DNA of 64,000 nucleotides from contig CAWGEH010000022.1 in the NCBI GenBank assembly GCA_963821505.1, positions 62,001 to 126,000 of the forward strand, given 5' to 3'. Position numbers and translations under genes: made by a program. Shown in pieces: positions 54,668 to 62,430 of this stretch; position 1 is the stretch's first letter, and the number at the start of each line of letters is the position of its first letter. The notes under the pieces were generated by a model. It was given only the letters and a program-made list of their open reading frames with translations. It made no database searches and was not told the DNA's origin. Source of the DNA: VAZQ01 sp963821505. Its GTDB lineage: Bacteria > Pseudomonadota > Alphaproteobacteria > Rhizobiales > Xanthobacteraceae.

Positions 54668-55645
54668 ATGCGTCGAGCGTTGCTCGCTGCTCTGGCTATG
54701 TGTGCGCTGACGTCGCCGGGGGCCGTCCTGGCGCAGGACTGGCCGACGCGTCCGATAACCTTGGTCGTTCCTTTCGCCGCGGGAGGACCGGTCGACGTCG
54801 CCGCACGCCTCATCGCCCCGCGCATCGGCGAGCGCCTGGGCCAGCAGATCGTGATCGAGAACATGGGCGGCGCCGGCGGCATGACCGGCTCGAACCGCGT
54901 CGCCAAGGCAGCGCCCGACGGCTATCTGCTCGTGCTCGGCAACAGCGGAACCCACGCCTACAACCAGTCGCTCTACAAGAAGCCGCTCTACAATTCCGAG
55001 ACCGAGTTCGCGCCGGTCGGCGTCGTGCTCGAAAACACCAAGGTGCTCATTGCGCGCCGGGATTTCCCCGCGAATGGCATTTCCGAATTCGTCGCTTACG
55101 TGAAAGCGAACGGGGCCAGGCTGCAATACGGCTCGGCCGGCACCGGCTCCGCGACCCATGTCGCTTGCCTGCTGCTCAACTATCGCATCGGCACGAACGT
55201 CACCCACGTGCCCTACCGCGGCGCCGGCCCCGCCCTGCAGGACCTGATCGCGGGCCGGATCGACTTCATGTGCGAGGTGATCTCGACCGCCCTGCCGCCG
55301 ATCCAGAGCAACCTGGTGAAGCCGATCGCGCTTCTCTCCACGGCCCGGGCCCCGGTGCTGCCGCATCTGCCCACCGCGTTGGAGCAAGGCCTCGCCGACG
55401 TCGATGCCGACGGATGGAACGCGTTGTTCTTCCCCAGAGCCACGCCGGAGCCGATCATCCGCCGGCTCAATGCCGCCGTCGGCGACGCGCTGAACGATCC
55501 GGCGCTCACCCGCAGGATGGGAGAGCTGGGGCTGACGGTGCCGTCGCCGGAACGGCGCACGCCGGAGCACCTCGCCAAGCTCATCCGGATGGAGATCGAG
55601 AAATGGACGCCTCCGATCAAAGCGAGCGGCATCAGCGCGGACTGA
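54668..55645 (+). CDS. Bug-family tricarboxylate-type solute receptor 4
   Basis: The 325-residue protein has a signal peptide (RRALLAALAMCALTSPGAVLA), then QDWPTRPITLVVPFAAGGPVD, ENMGGAGGMTGSNR, PDGYLLVLGNSGTHAYNQ, VPYRGAGPALQDLIAG and ERRTPEHLAKLI. An in-frame ATG at 54629 overlaps the previous stop and would add 13 residues; the later ATG gives the same length as the three paralogues and a normal signal peptide. Confidence 0.92.
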   Translation: MRRALLAALAMCALTSPGAVLAQDWPTRPITLVVPFAAGGPVDVAARLIAPRIGERLGQQIVIENMGGAGGMTGSNRVAKAAPDGYLLVLGNSGTHAYNQSLYKKPLYNSETEFAPVGVVLENTKVLIARRDFPANGISEFVAYVKANGARLQYGSAGTGSATHVACLLLNYRIGTNVTHVPYRGAGPALQDLIAGRIDFMCEVISTALPPIQSNLVKPIALLSTARAPVLPHLPTALEQGLADVDADGWNALFFPRATPEPIIRRLNAAVGDALNDPALTRRMGELGLTVPSPERRTPEHLAKLIRMEIEKWTPPIKASGISAD

Positions 55646-56002
55646 TGCCGACTTGGATTAGAACCGCGGTGTTCCCCGGCCAAGCGAGCGCCCGGATCGA
55701 TCAGCAACGGACGGCGCTGCGCGCGAGCGCGAGCCGGGACCCAGGGCGATGAGGGCATTCTACACATCGCCACGGCGTTCTTCCTTGTTGCCGCTCCTGG
55801 GTCCCGGGTCTCGCTGCGCTCGCCCGGGACACGTGTCCTCCGCATTAGAGCGCATCCCGATTGGATCGAATCGTGATGCGCTCTAGATTTTTCGATTTTG
55901 CGCATCTGTTCGGAAAACCGGTTCCCACTTTTCCGGAACATGCGCTAGCCCAGGCATGACGACATCGGGATCACGGCCGCTCGTGTGACTTGGGCGTGTG
56001 GT
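55646..56002. other. Gap between receptor 4 and rsmD, containing repeat copy C
   Basis: This 357-base gap lies between convergent genes. It includes inverted GGGACCCAGG-type segments: GCCGGGACCCAGGGCGATGAGGG near 55733 and CCTGGGTCCCGGG near 55796, then repeat copy C. No gene is seen. Confidence 0.5.
55847..55948. repeat. CTAG-bounded palindromic repeat, copy C
   Basis: Same orientation as copy A, from AGAGCGCATCCCGATTGG to ACATGCGCTAG. It is four bases shorter, with small deletions around GCGCATCTGTTCGG. Confidence 0.93.
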
Positions 56003-56575
56003 TCACCCGCGGTGCCGAAGCACGATCAGTACGGTGTCGTCGTAGCGGCGCCGCTCGAGCTCCTCGAAGCCCTCGGGCGCGGCGAAGTCGGCTTTCACCG
56101 TCTCCTCGACGATGGCCAGCGCGCCGGGGACGAGCCACCCTCCCCCGCGCGCCGCCGCCAACGCTTTCTCCGCGAGTCCGTGTGCGTAGGGCGGATCGAG
56201 AAAGGCGAGCGAGAACGGCTCGAGCGGATGCGCCGCCCCGAGCTTGCTGGCGTCCCGCCGGAAGATGCGGGCGGCGCCGCCCAAGCCCAGCGCCTCGACA
56301 TTCTCACGCAGCAATGCGCGCGCCTCCGCAGCGTCGTCGACGAACAACGCAAACGCCGCGCCACGGGAGAGCGCCTCGAGCCCCAGCGCGCCGGTGCCGG
56401 CAAAGAGATCGAGCACGCGCGCTCCCTCAACGGGGTCGCCATAGGCGTGGACGAGGATGTTGAACAGCGCCTCGCGCAACCGGTCGGCGGTCGGCCGGAT
56501 CGCTCGCGACTTCGTTGCACTTGATTTGGGCGCCGCGAGCGTGCGGCCGCGCAGGCGCCCGCCGACGATGCGCAT
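56003..56575 (-). CDS. rsmD: 16S rRNA (guanine966-N2)-methyltransferase
   Basis: RsmD methylates G966 of 16S rRNA on the assembled small subunit. The 190-residue protein starts MRIVGGRLRGRTLAAPKS, has the SAM loop VLDLFAGTGALGLEALSRG and the catalytic motif FLDPPYAHG (DPPY). It is directly followed upstream (two-base gap) by the pseudouridine synthase gene, and the two rRNA-modification genes are probably co-transcribed. Confidence 0.95.
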   Translation of the reverse strand: MRIVGGRLRGRTLAAPKSSATKSRAIRPTADRLREALFNILVHAYGDPVEGARVLDLFAGTGALGLEALSRGAAFALFVDDAAEARALLRENVEALGLGGAARIFRRDASKLGAAHPLEPFSLAFLDPPYAHGLAEKALAAARGGGWLVPGALAIVEETVKADFAAPEGFEELERRRYDDTVLIVLRHRG

Positions 56576-56577
56576 GG

Positions 56578-57777
56578 CTACTTCTTGCCGCGCGCGGGCC
56601 GGCGAGCGCGCCGCTTCTCCCGCCGTGCGAGCTCGGGCTGACCGACGCGGTCGGGATCCCCGCGGCGCCGTTTGCGACCGCCCGGTGGATGCTTGCGTCC
56701 TCCATCATCGTGAGGTGCCTTTCCAGGCCGGGCCTTGAAGGACGAGGGAGCGGGCCGCGCCGCCGCCCCTCGATCTCGGGCTTGCCCGAGATCGGAAGGA
56801 TTGATGGGCCTTTCGGCGCCGGATCGATTTCCGTCCCGTTGGAATCGGAAACCGCTCTGGAATCCTTGCGTTGGACGCGTTCTCTGCGGCGAACCGCCTC
56901 CCACTTTGCCGGACAACGCTCTAGCCGACTTGTCCGGGCGACCGGGGCGCTCCTCGGCGCGAGCGCGCGGAGCAGGCATCGAGGTCGCCTCCCGCGCGGC
57001 GATCGGCCCGGAGAAATCCGCCCCGGCGAGGGCCGCTACCCGCTCGCCGAGCTGGTCGCGCAAGGTCCGCGTCTTGACCTCCTCGATCGCGCCCGCCGCC
57101 AGATCGCCGAGCTGGAACGGGCCGAACGACACCCGGATCAGGCGGTTCACCGCCAGGCCGAGATGCCCGAGCACGTTTTTCACTTCGCGGTTCTTGCCCT
57201 CGCGGATCGCGAAGGTGAGCCAGACATTGCTGCCCTGCGTGCGATCGACCGTGGCCTCGATCGCGCCGTAGCGGATGCCGTCGATGGTGATGCCCCGGCG
57301 CAGCCGATCGAGCTCATCCTGCGCGACGCGGCCATGCGCGCGCACGCGGTAGCGCCGCAGCCATCCGGTCGCCGGCAGTTCGAGCGTGCGCGCGAGCCCG
57401 CCGTCGTTCGTGAGCAGCAGGAGTCCCTCGGTATTGAGGTCGAGGCGACCCACGCTGACGAGCCGCGGCAGACCCGCGGGCAGGACGGTGAAAATGGTCG
57501 GGCGGCCGGCGGGATCGGCGTGCGTGGTCAAGAGGCCGCGCGGCTTGTGATAGAGGAAGAGCCGCGTGCGTTCGCGCGGGGGCAGCGGCCGGCCATCGAC
57601 GGCGATGCGATCCCGCGGCGTGACGTTGATTGCGGGCGAAACGACCGCCTCGCCGTTGACCGCGACCCGCCCCGCGGCGATCCACGCTTCCGCCTCGCGG
57701 CGCGAGGCAAGGCCGGCACGCGCGATCACCTTGGCGAGGCGCTCGCCGCGCGGCGGCTGGTCATTTCGTCCGTTCAT
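56578..57777 (-). CDS. rRNA pseudouridine synthase, RluB/RsuA family
   Basis: The 399-residue protein has an N-terminal S4 RNA-binding domain (ERLAKVIARAGLASRREAEAWI) and a pseudouridine synthase domain with the catalytic Asp in VGRLDLNTEGLLLLTNDG. The segment REGKNREVKNVLGHLGLAV is typical of RluB. From about residue 255 it has a long, disordered, Arg/Pro/Gly-rich tail, common in alphaproteobacterial members. Part of the tail is encoded by a palindromic repeat (56770-56795). The start is the ATG of MNGRNDQ; an upstream frame would add 26 residues. Confidence 0.92.
   Translation of the reverse strand: MNGRNDQPPRGERLAKVIARAGLASRREAEAWIAAGRVAVNGEAVVSPAINVTPRDRIAVDGRPLPPRERTRLFLYHKPRGLLTTHADPAGRPTIFTVLPAGLPRLVSVGRLDLNTEGLLLLTNDGGLARTLELPATGWLRRYRVRAHGRVAQDELDRLRRGITIDGIRYGAIEATVDRTQGSNVWLTFAIREGKNREVKNVLGHLGLAVNRLIRVSFGPFQLGDLAAGAIEEVKTRTLRDQLGERVAALAGADFSGPIAAREATSMPAPRARAEERPGRPDKSARALSGKVGGGSPQRTRPTQGFQSGFRFQRDGNRSGAERPINPSDLGQARDRGAAARPAPSSFKARPGKAPHDDGGRKHPPGGRKRRRGDPDRVGQPELARREKRRARRPARGKK
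56770..56795. repeat. Palindrome CGATCTCGGG-CTTG-CCCGAGATCG inside a coding region
   Basis: The same hairpin module found in the composite repeats near 44730 and 53501, here in frame within the disordered tail of the pseudouridine synthase gene. Confidence 0.7.
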
Positions 57778-58045
57778 GTGCCTTATCGTTGTGCTCGCAG
57801 CTGCGGTTGCGGCGTGATAGCAAAGTTGGCGTCGCCTGTCCGGTAGCTTCGGCAATCAGGCGTCGGTAGCCAGAGCACCTCCTTTCGAACCACCGACACC
57901 GGATTGCCGACGCCCGATTGGCGGCACGTGGCTGGTGACACCGGGATCGGGGGCCTCCGAGCCAGGACCGTCACTGGGCCTGGCACGCACCCGCCGCGCC
58001 TCGCCTGCGCTGCACCGCGGACCGGACAGAAGCCCACAGGGAACA

Positions 58046-58492
58046 ATGACCACGCATACCTTCATGGAGCTCGCACTCGACGAGGCCCACGCCGCGGCGG
58101 CCGCCGGCGAGGTGCCGATCGGTTGCGTGATCGTGTGCGACGGCGATCTGGTCGCGCAGGCCGGCAATCGCACGCTCGCCGAGCGCGATCCGACCGCGCA
58201 TGCCGAGATGGTGGCGATCCGCCGGGCGGCGGAGGCGCTCGGAAGCGAACGGCTCGTCGACTGCGATCTCTACGTGACGCTCGAGCCCTGCACGATGTGC
58301 GCGGCGGCGATCTCGTTCGCCCGCATCAGGCGGCTCTATTACGGCGCCCCCGATCCCAAGGGCGGCGCGGTCGAGAGCGGCGTGCGCTATTTCTCCGCGC
58401 CCACCTGCTTGCACCGGCCGGAGGTCTATGGCGGCATCGGCGAGACGGAGGCCGCGGAATTGTTGCGCGGGTTTTTCGCCGCGCGCCGCTGA
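58046..58492 (+). CDS. tadA: tRNA-specific adenosine deaminase
   Basis: TadA converts the wobble adenosine of tRNA-Arg(ACG) to inosine. The 148-residue protein has the zinc/catalytic motif HAE at residues 52-54 and PCTMC at 82-86. PIGCVIV and the C-terminal EVYGGIGETEAAELLRGFF are typical. The start is the ATG after ACAGGGA; the preceding frame has no family character. It is divergent from the pseudouridine synthase gene. Confidence 0.94.
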   Translation: MTTHTFMELALDEAHAAAAAGEVPIGCVIVCDGDLVAQAGNRTLAERDPTAHAEMVAIRRAAEALGSERLVDCDLYVTLEPCTMCAAAISFARIRRLYYGAPDPKGGAVESGVRYFSAPTCLHRPEVYGGIGETEAAELLRGFFAARR

Positions 58493-58578
58493 AGCTGTCG
58501 CCGACGATTCGACGCCGCGGAACTTTTCACGGCGTTACGACTTATGCCTCCGAACGAGCGAACCTTTAGGAGGAGATC

Positions 58579-58656
58579 ATGGGTCGCGGAATTCTGCTTT
58601 GGCTGCTGGGCGTGCCAATTCCCATCATCCTGCTGCTGTTCTTCCTGTGGCATTGA
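58579..58656 (+). CDS. 25-residue single-span membrane protein
   Basis: A tiny frame, MGRGILLWLLGVPIPIILLL and five more residues, preceded by a very strong ribosome-binding site (TAGGAGGAGATC) at ideal spacing. It is one transmembrane helix with a central Pro-Ile-Pro. A terminator lies 36 bases after the stop. Similar tiny proteins are widespread in Hyphomicrobiales; the function is unknown. Confidence 0.82.
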   Translation: MGRGILLWLLGVPIPIILLLFFLWH

Positions 58657-58691
58657 CGCTTCGCGGCGCTCAGCCGCGACGTGGGCGAGCA

Positions 58692-58720
58692 AAAGGCCCG
58701 GCGCGCCGGGCCTTTGTCTT
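58692..58720 (+). terminator. Rho-independent terminator
   Basis: AAAGGCCCGGCG pairs perfectly with CGCCGGGCCTTT (58692-58715), followed by TGTCTT. It ends the tiny membrane protein gene. Confidence 0.85.
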
Positions 58721-58829
58721 GCCGCGCGCGTCCACGCGCGCGCGCGCAGCAAAACCAGGTGACGGTGCGAGCACTCGTCAATAATATCCGGCGCCCGCGG
58801 ATGGGATGGCTCGGATCGAGGAGGCTCTC

Positions 58830-59123
58830 GTGGAGAAACTGCGCGCGCTCACCGTCGTCGTGCTCGCTGTCGCCGTCTCCGCCATTGCCGCAGCTCGGCA
58901 ATGCCTGGCGCAGGAGCAGCAGTCGTTCAAAACCATCATCGGCAAGGGCTACGAGATCAAGAGCGTGACCTTCGCGCGCGGAGAAGCGACCGAGAACCGG
59001 GAAATTTTCCTGGTGACGCTGCAGAAGGACAAATCGGTCGCGGTCTGCTATTTCGCCGCCGCCAATTGGATCAATCTCAGTCCCGCGACGCTCGAGGATT
59101 CCAAGCGCTGCGACGTGCGCTAG
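58830..59123 (+). CDS. Small exported protein of unknown function
   Basis: The 97-residue protein has a signal peptide (LTVVVLAVAVSAIAAARQCLA) and a mature domain (KTIIGKGYEIKSVTFA onward) with two Cys residues and predicted beta-strand character. The GTG start is preceded by GAGGAGG at good spacing; an ATG at 58806 would add eight residues. Its TAG stop lies in the border CTAG of repeat copy D. I know of similar short exported proteins in the order but not of a function. Confidence 0.72.
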   Translation: MEKLRALTVVVLAVAVSAIAAARQCLAQEQQSFKTIIGKGYEIKSVTFARGEATENREIFLVTLQKDKSVAVCYFAAANWINLSPATLEDSKRCDVR

Positions 59124-59226
59124 CGCATGTTCCGGAAAAGTGGGAACCGGTTTTCCGAATAGAACATGCGCAAAATCGAAGAATCTAGAGCGCATCACGA
59201 TTCGATCCAATCGGGATGCGCTCTAG
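59120..59226. repeat. CTAG-bounded palindromic repeat, copy D
   Basis: Same orientation as copy B, from CTAGCGCATGTTCCGG to GGATGCGCTCTAG, nearly identical. Its first CTAG overlaps the stop codon of the preceding gene. Confidence 0.93.
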
Positions 59227-59390
59227 TACAGAGCGTCGTTGAAGGGTGAGTCGGACTTCGCGTTTGAGGCGAAGTCTGTCGGCAAGCTCGGTGGCGCCGT
59301 CATCGAACCCCACAAAATCGCGCGCTCCAGCGGTGCGAATTGTCGCGCCTCAACAGGCGATTTTTTGCCCAGCCTTCACGCCCACGATGG

Positions 59391-60233
59391 CTAGCCCTCC
59401 AACAGCGCCGTCAGCTTCTCCTTGAGGTCGGCCTTGACCGGCTCCGATGCCCGCAGGATCGCGCTCGCCTGCAGGAAATCAAGCACGCGGAAGGAGCCGA
59501 CCCTCGGGCGCACGATGAGATCCGGCGCCCCGTGCTTGACCTTTTCGGCGGTGATGGCATTGCCCATGACCAGCACGGTGGTGAGCAGGCATTCCCAGGG
59601 ATTGGGGATATCGCGCCGCTCGGTCGGCTCGCCGGAAATATCCACCGCGACCACGACGTCGGCGTGGCCGCGCAGCTGGTCGAACGGCAGCGGATTGGTG
59701 GCACCGCCGTCGATCAGGATCCTGTCCTCGACGACAACCGGCCGCATCACGGTCGGCAGCGCGATGGAGGCGGCAAGCGCCGGTCTGAGCGCGCCGGAGG
59801 AGAACACCGCCTGTTGCCGCCGATAGAGATCGGTGGCGATGACGGTGAGCGGGATTTCGAGCGCGCTGAAATCGTCCGGCACCCTGTCCGGCAGGAACTG
59901 CCGGCAGAATTTTTCCGCGTCCACCAGGGTGGCGCTGCCAAAGCCGATGCTGAACAGGTTGGCGAACGTGCCGGCACGCGTCGCGATCAGCCGACGAAAG
60001 ACCTCGGTGCGGTCATGGGCGAGCGTGATCACGAAGCGGCGGATTTCCTTCCCCGACATCCCCGCCGCATAGGCCGCTCCGATGAGCGCGCCGATCGACG
60101 TGCCGGCAATGGCGGCGGGTTTTCGGCCCATCTCGTCGAGCGCTTCGAGCACCGCGATATGGGCGAGCCCGCGCGCCCCGCCGCCGCCAAGCGCGAGCGC
60201 AAAACTCTTCGCGGGTGCAGAGCTCTTCGTCAT
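59391..60233 (-). CDS. Patatin-like phospholipase, RssA type
   Basis: The 280-residue protein has the complete patatin site: oxyanion loop GGGGARGLAH (residues 16-25), nucleophile Ser46 in GTSIGAL, and catalytic Asp in ILIDGGATNP. It resembles E. coli RssA, a predicted cytoplasmic or membrane-associated lipid acyl hydrolase. It overlaps the upstream phosphotransferase gene by ATGA, so the two are coupled. In contrast to the patatin-like protein by the PKS, the dyad here is standard. Confidence 0.9.
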   Translation of the reverse strand: MTKSSAPAKSFALALGGGGARGLAHIAVLEALDEMGRKPAAIAGTSIGALIGAAYAAGMSGKEIRRFVITLAHDRTEVFRRLIATRAGTFANLFSIGFGSATLVDAEKFCRQFLPDRVPDDFSALEIPLTVIATDLYRRQQAVFSSGALRPALAASIALPTVMRPVVVEDRILIDGGATNPLPFDQLRGHADVVVAVDISGEPTERRDIPNPWECLLTTVLVMGNAITAEKVKHGAPDLIVRPRVGSFRVLDFLQASAILRASEPVKADLKEKLTALLEG

Positions 60234-61312
60234 TGCGCGTGCGCCCCGCGCGCAAAATCCCACGCCTTGCGCGCGAGCGGGCGCACCAGCGGCGCCATGG
60301 CGGCGGCGTTCTCGCTCGTGGCCGTGCCGTCGCGCACGCGGCCGACGATGCCTTGCAGGATCGCCGCGAGGCGGAAGAAATTGTAGGCGAGATAGACCGG
60401 CAGATGCGGCCGCGGGTCGAGGCCGGTGCGCGCCACGTAGGCGTCCACGTAATCCGCCCGCGCCGGGATGCCGAGGCGGCCGAGATCGTGGCCGACGAGC
60501 GTGCCGACGCCGGCCCCGGTCTCGGACGGCGGCATGTCCCACTGCATGAGATGATAGGCAAGGTCGGCGAGCGGATCGCCCAATGTGGAAAGCTCCCAGT
60601 CCAGCACGGCGAGAATTTTCGGTTCGGACCGGGACAGAATGATGTTGTCGAGGCGGTAGTCGCCGTGGACGAGCCGCACCGGCGCCGCCGGCGGCAGGTG
60701 CGACGGCAGCCAGGCGATCAGCCGTTCCATCTCCTCGATCGTTTCGGTCTCGGAGGCGCGGTACTGCTTCGACCAGCGCTCGACCTGGCGCGGCACGTAG
60801 TTCTCGCCGCGCCCGAAATCGGCAAGTCCGAGGGTGCCCGGATCATACGAGTGCAGCCGCGCGAGCGCGGCATTCATGGCGTTATAGACCGCGGCGCGCT
60901 CGGACGGGTCCGCACCCGGCATGTGCGGCTCCCAGATGACGCGGCCCGCGACGTGCTCCATGAGATAGAACGGCGTGCCGGCGACGTCGGCGTCGTCGCA
61001 GTAGAGCAGCGGGCGGGCCACCGGAAAGCCGTGCGCGTAAAGCGCGCCGATGACGCGGAACTCGCGCTCGACCGCGTGCGCGGAGGGCAAGAGCTTGCCC
61101 GGCGGCTTTCGCCGCAGCACGAAGCGGCGCTCAGGCGTCTCCAGGAGATAGGTGGGATTGGATTGGCCGCCCTTGAACTGCCGCACGCTGAGCGGCCCGT
61201 TGAAATCCGGCAAGCGCGCGGCGAGGAAGCGCTCGAGCCGCGCGGCGTCGAGGGCGAGCGCGGCAGCGGCCTCCTTGGTGCCGGAAAACGTCGCTTGGCG
61301 ATCGATTGGCAT
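60230..61312 (-). CDS. Aminoglycoside-phosphotransferase-fold kinase, ACAD10/11-type
   Basis: The 360-residue protein has a kinase-like fold: FKGGQSNPTYLL, FVLRRKPPGKLLPSAHAVEREF (Lys and Glu), the Brenner motif VHGDYRLDN and the metal-binding DWELSTLGDPLADL. This subgroup resembles the N-terminal domain of ACAD10/ACAD11, which phosphorylates 4-hydroxyacyl-CoA for degradation, and is common in alphaproteobacteria. The start is MPIDRQATFSG; an upstream frame would add 22 residues. Confidence 0.88.
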   Translation of the reverse strand: MPIDRQATFSGTKEAAAALALDAARLERFLAARLPDFNGPLSVRQFKGGQSNPTYLLETPERRFVLRRKPPGKLLPSAHAVEREFRVIGALYAHGFPVARPLLYCDDADVAGTPFYLMEHVAGRVIWEPHMPGADPSERAAVYNAMNAALARLHSYDPGTLGLADFGRGENYVPRQVERWSKQYRASETETIEEMERLIAWLPSHLPPAAPVRLVHGDYRLDNIILSRSEPKILAVLDWELSTLGDPLADLAYHLMQWDMPPSETGAGVGTLVGHDLGRLGIPARADYVDAYVARTGLDPRPHLPVYLAYNFFRLAAILQGIVGRVRDGTATSENAAAMAPLVRPLARKAWDFARGAHAQ

Positions 61313-61518
61313 CGGTCGCGATCCATATACCGCCGTCGTCCCCGCGGATCCGATTTCGCGTTTACCCGAAATCGGCATCTTTAGTGCGTATGTCGGCTAT
61401 AGCCGACATACGTTGGGGACCCATAGTCATGGGCGCAATACATATCGCACGATTAAAGTTTATGGATTCCCGCTTGCGCCGGAATGACCTCGGAGGGAGT
61501 GCACGAGCAGGGCCGACG
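61313..61518. repeat. Palindromic region with CGATTTCG / TGTCGGCTATAGCCGACA modules
   Basis: The hairpin CCGATTTCGCG ... CCGAAATCGG (61350-61375) is followed by a perfect 24-base palindrome centred on GGCTATAGCC (61388-61411). This is the same module pair as at 53501-53563, with compensating changes that keep both stems. A GGATTCCCGCTTGCGCCGGAATGAC segment near 61466 forms a further short hairpin of GGATTCC / GGAATG type. No gene is seen. Confidence 0.75.
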
Positions 61519-62427
61519 TTACGCGGCGGTGAAGAACTCGATCAGCGCATCCGCCGTCGCCTGCGGCGCCTCCTCGGCGAGATAATGCCCGCAGTCGAGG
61601 GCAAAGCCGCGCACATCGACGGCCCATTCACGCCAGGTCGCGAGCGGCCCCGCGGTCTCGGCCGGAATGCCGCCGGCGGCGCCCCAGATCGCCAGCAGCG
61701 GACAGGTGATCTTGGCGGCCACCGCGCGAGACTCCTCGTCGTGGGCGAGATCGGTGGTGCGGCCGGCGCGATAATCCTCGCAGGTCGCGTGGATGCGGAC
61801 GGGGTCGTTGAAGAAGGCGTGGTAATGCGCGAGCGCGCGCGGATCAAACGCCGAGAGGCTCTTGATCTTGGTTCCGGCAGCGGCGCGGGAATCGAAGTAG
61901 AACAGCGGGTCCTTGCCGATCATGGTCTCGGGAAAGGGGGCCGGCAGCGCCAGGAACATCCAGTGCCAGGCGCGGTTGGCGAGCCGGGCATCCATGCGAT
62001 GCCACATGTCCCAGGTCGGCACGATATCGAGCGTGGCGAGCTTCTCGAGCCGCCCGGGATGATCGAGCGCCAGCCGATAGGCGACGCGGCCGCCGCGGTC
62101 GTGCCCCGCGAGACGAAAACGCGCGTGGCCGAGCGCCTCCATCACCGCGATCATCGCGTTCGCCATCGCGCGCTTGGTATAGGGCGCGTGCTCGGCGTCG
62201 GATGGCGGCGCGTCGGACCAGCCGTAGCCGGGCAGATCCGGAATGACCAGACTGAAGTGCCGCGCCAGCGCCGGGGCCGCCCGGTGCCACATCACGTTGG
62301 TCTGCGGATAGCCGTGGAGCAGAAGAAGCGGCGGTCCCTGCCCGCCGGTGCGCGCGAAGATGCGGCCGGCTGCGGTGTCGATCCAGCGCGAGGCGAAGCC
62401 GGGATAGAGGTCGGCGAGATCGGGCAT
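61519..62427 (-). CDS. Fluoroacetate/haloacetate-dehalogenase-like alpha/beta hydrolase
   Basis: The 302-residue enzyme has nucleophile Asp110 in GHDRGGR with Arg111 and Arg114, Asp134, His155 and Trp156 in AWHWMF, Tyr219 in CEDYRAG, and the base His281 in DCGHYLAEE. These positions agree almost one-to-one with the studied Rhodopseudomonas palustris fluoroacetate dehalogenase (from memory: Asp110, Arg111, Arg114, Asp134, His155, Trp156, Trp185, Tyr219, His280). Residue 185 is in AAAGTKIKS and is not Trp. Dehalogenation of haloacetates is likely but the altered pocket residue may change selectivity. It is followed by purD on the same strand with a three-base gap. Confidence 0.88.
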   Translation of the reverse strand: MPDLADLYPGFASRWIDTAAGRIFARTGGQGPPLLLLHGYPQTNVMWHRAAPALARHFSLVIPDLPGYGWSDAPPSDAEHAPYTKRAMANAMIAVMEALGHARFRLAGHDRGGRVAYRLALDHPGRLEKLATLDIVPTWDMWHRMDARLANRAWHWMFLALPAPFPETMIGKDPLFYFDSRAAAGTKIKSLSAFDPRALAHYHAFFNDPVRIHATCEDYRAGRTTDLAHDEESRAVAAKITCPLLAIWGAAGGIPAETAGPLATWREWAVDVRGFALDCGHYLAEEAPQATADALIEFFTAA

Positions 62428-62430
62428 CAG

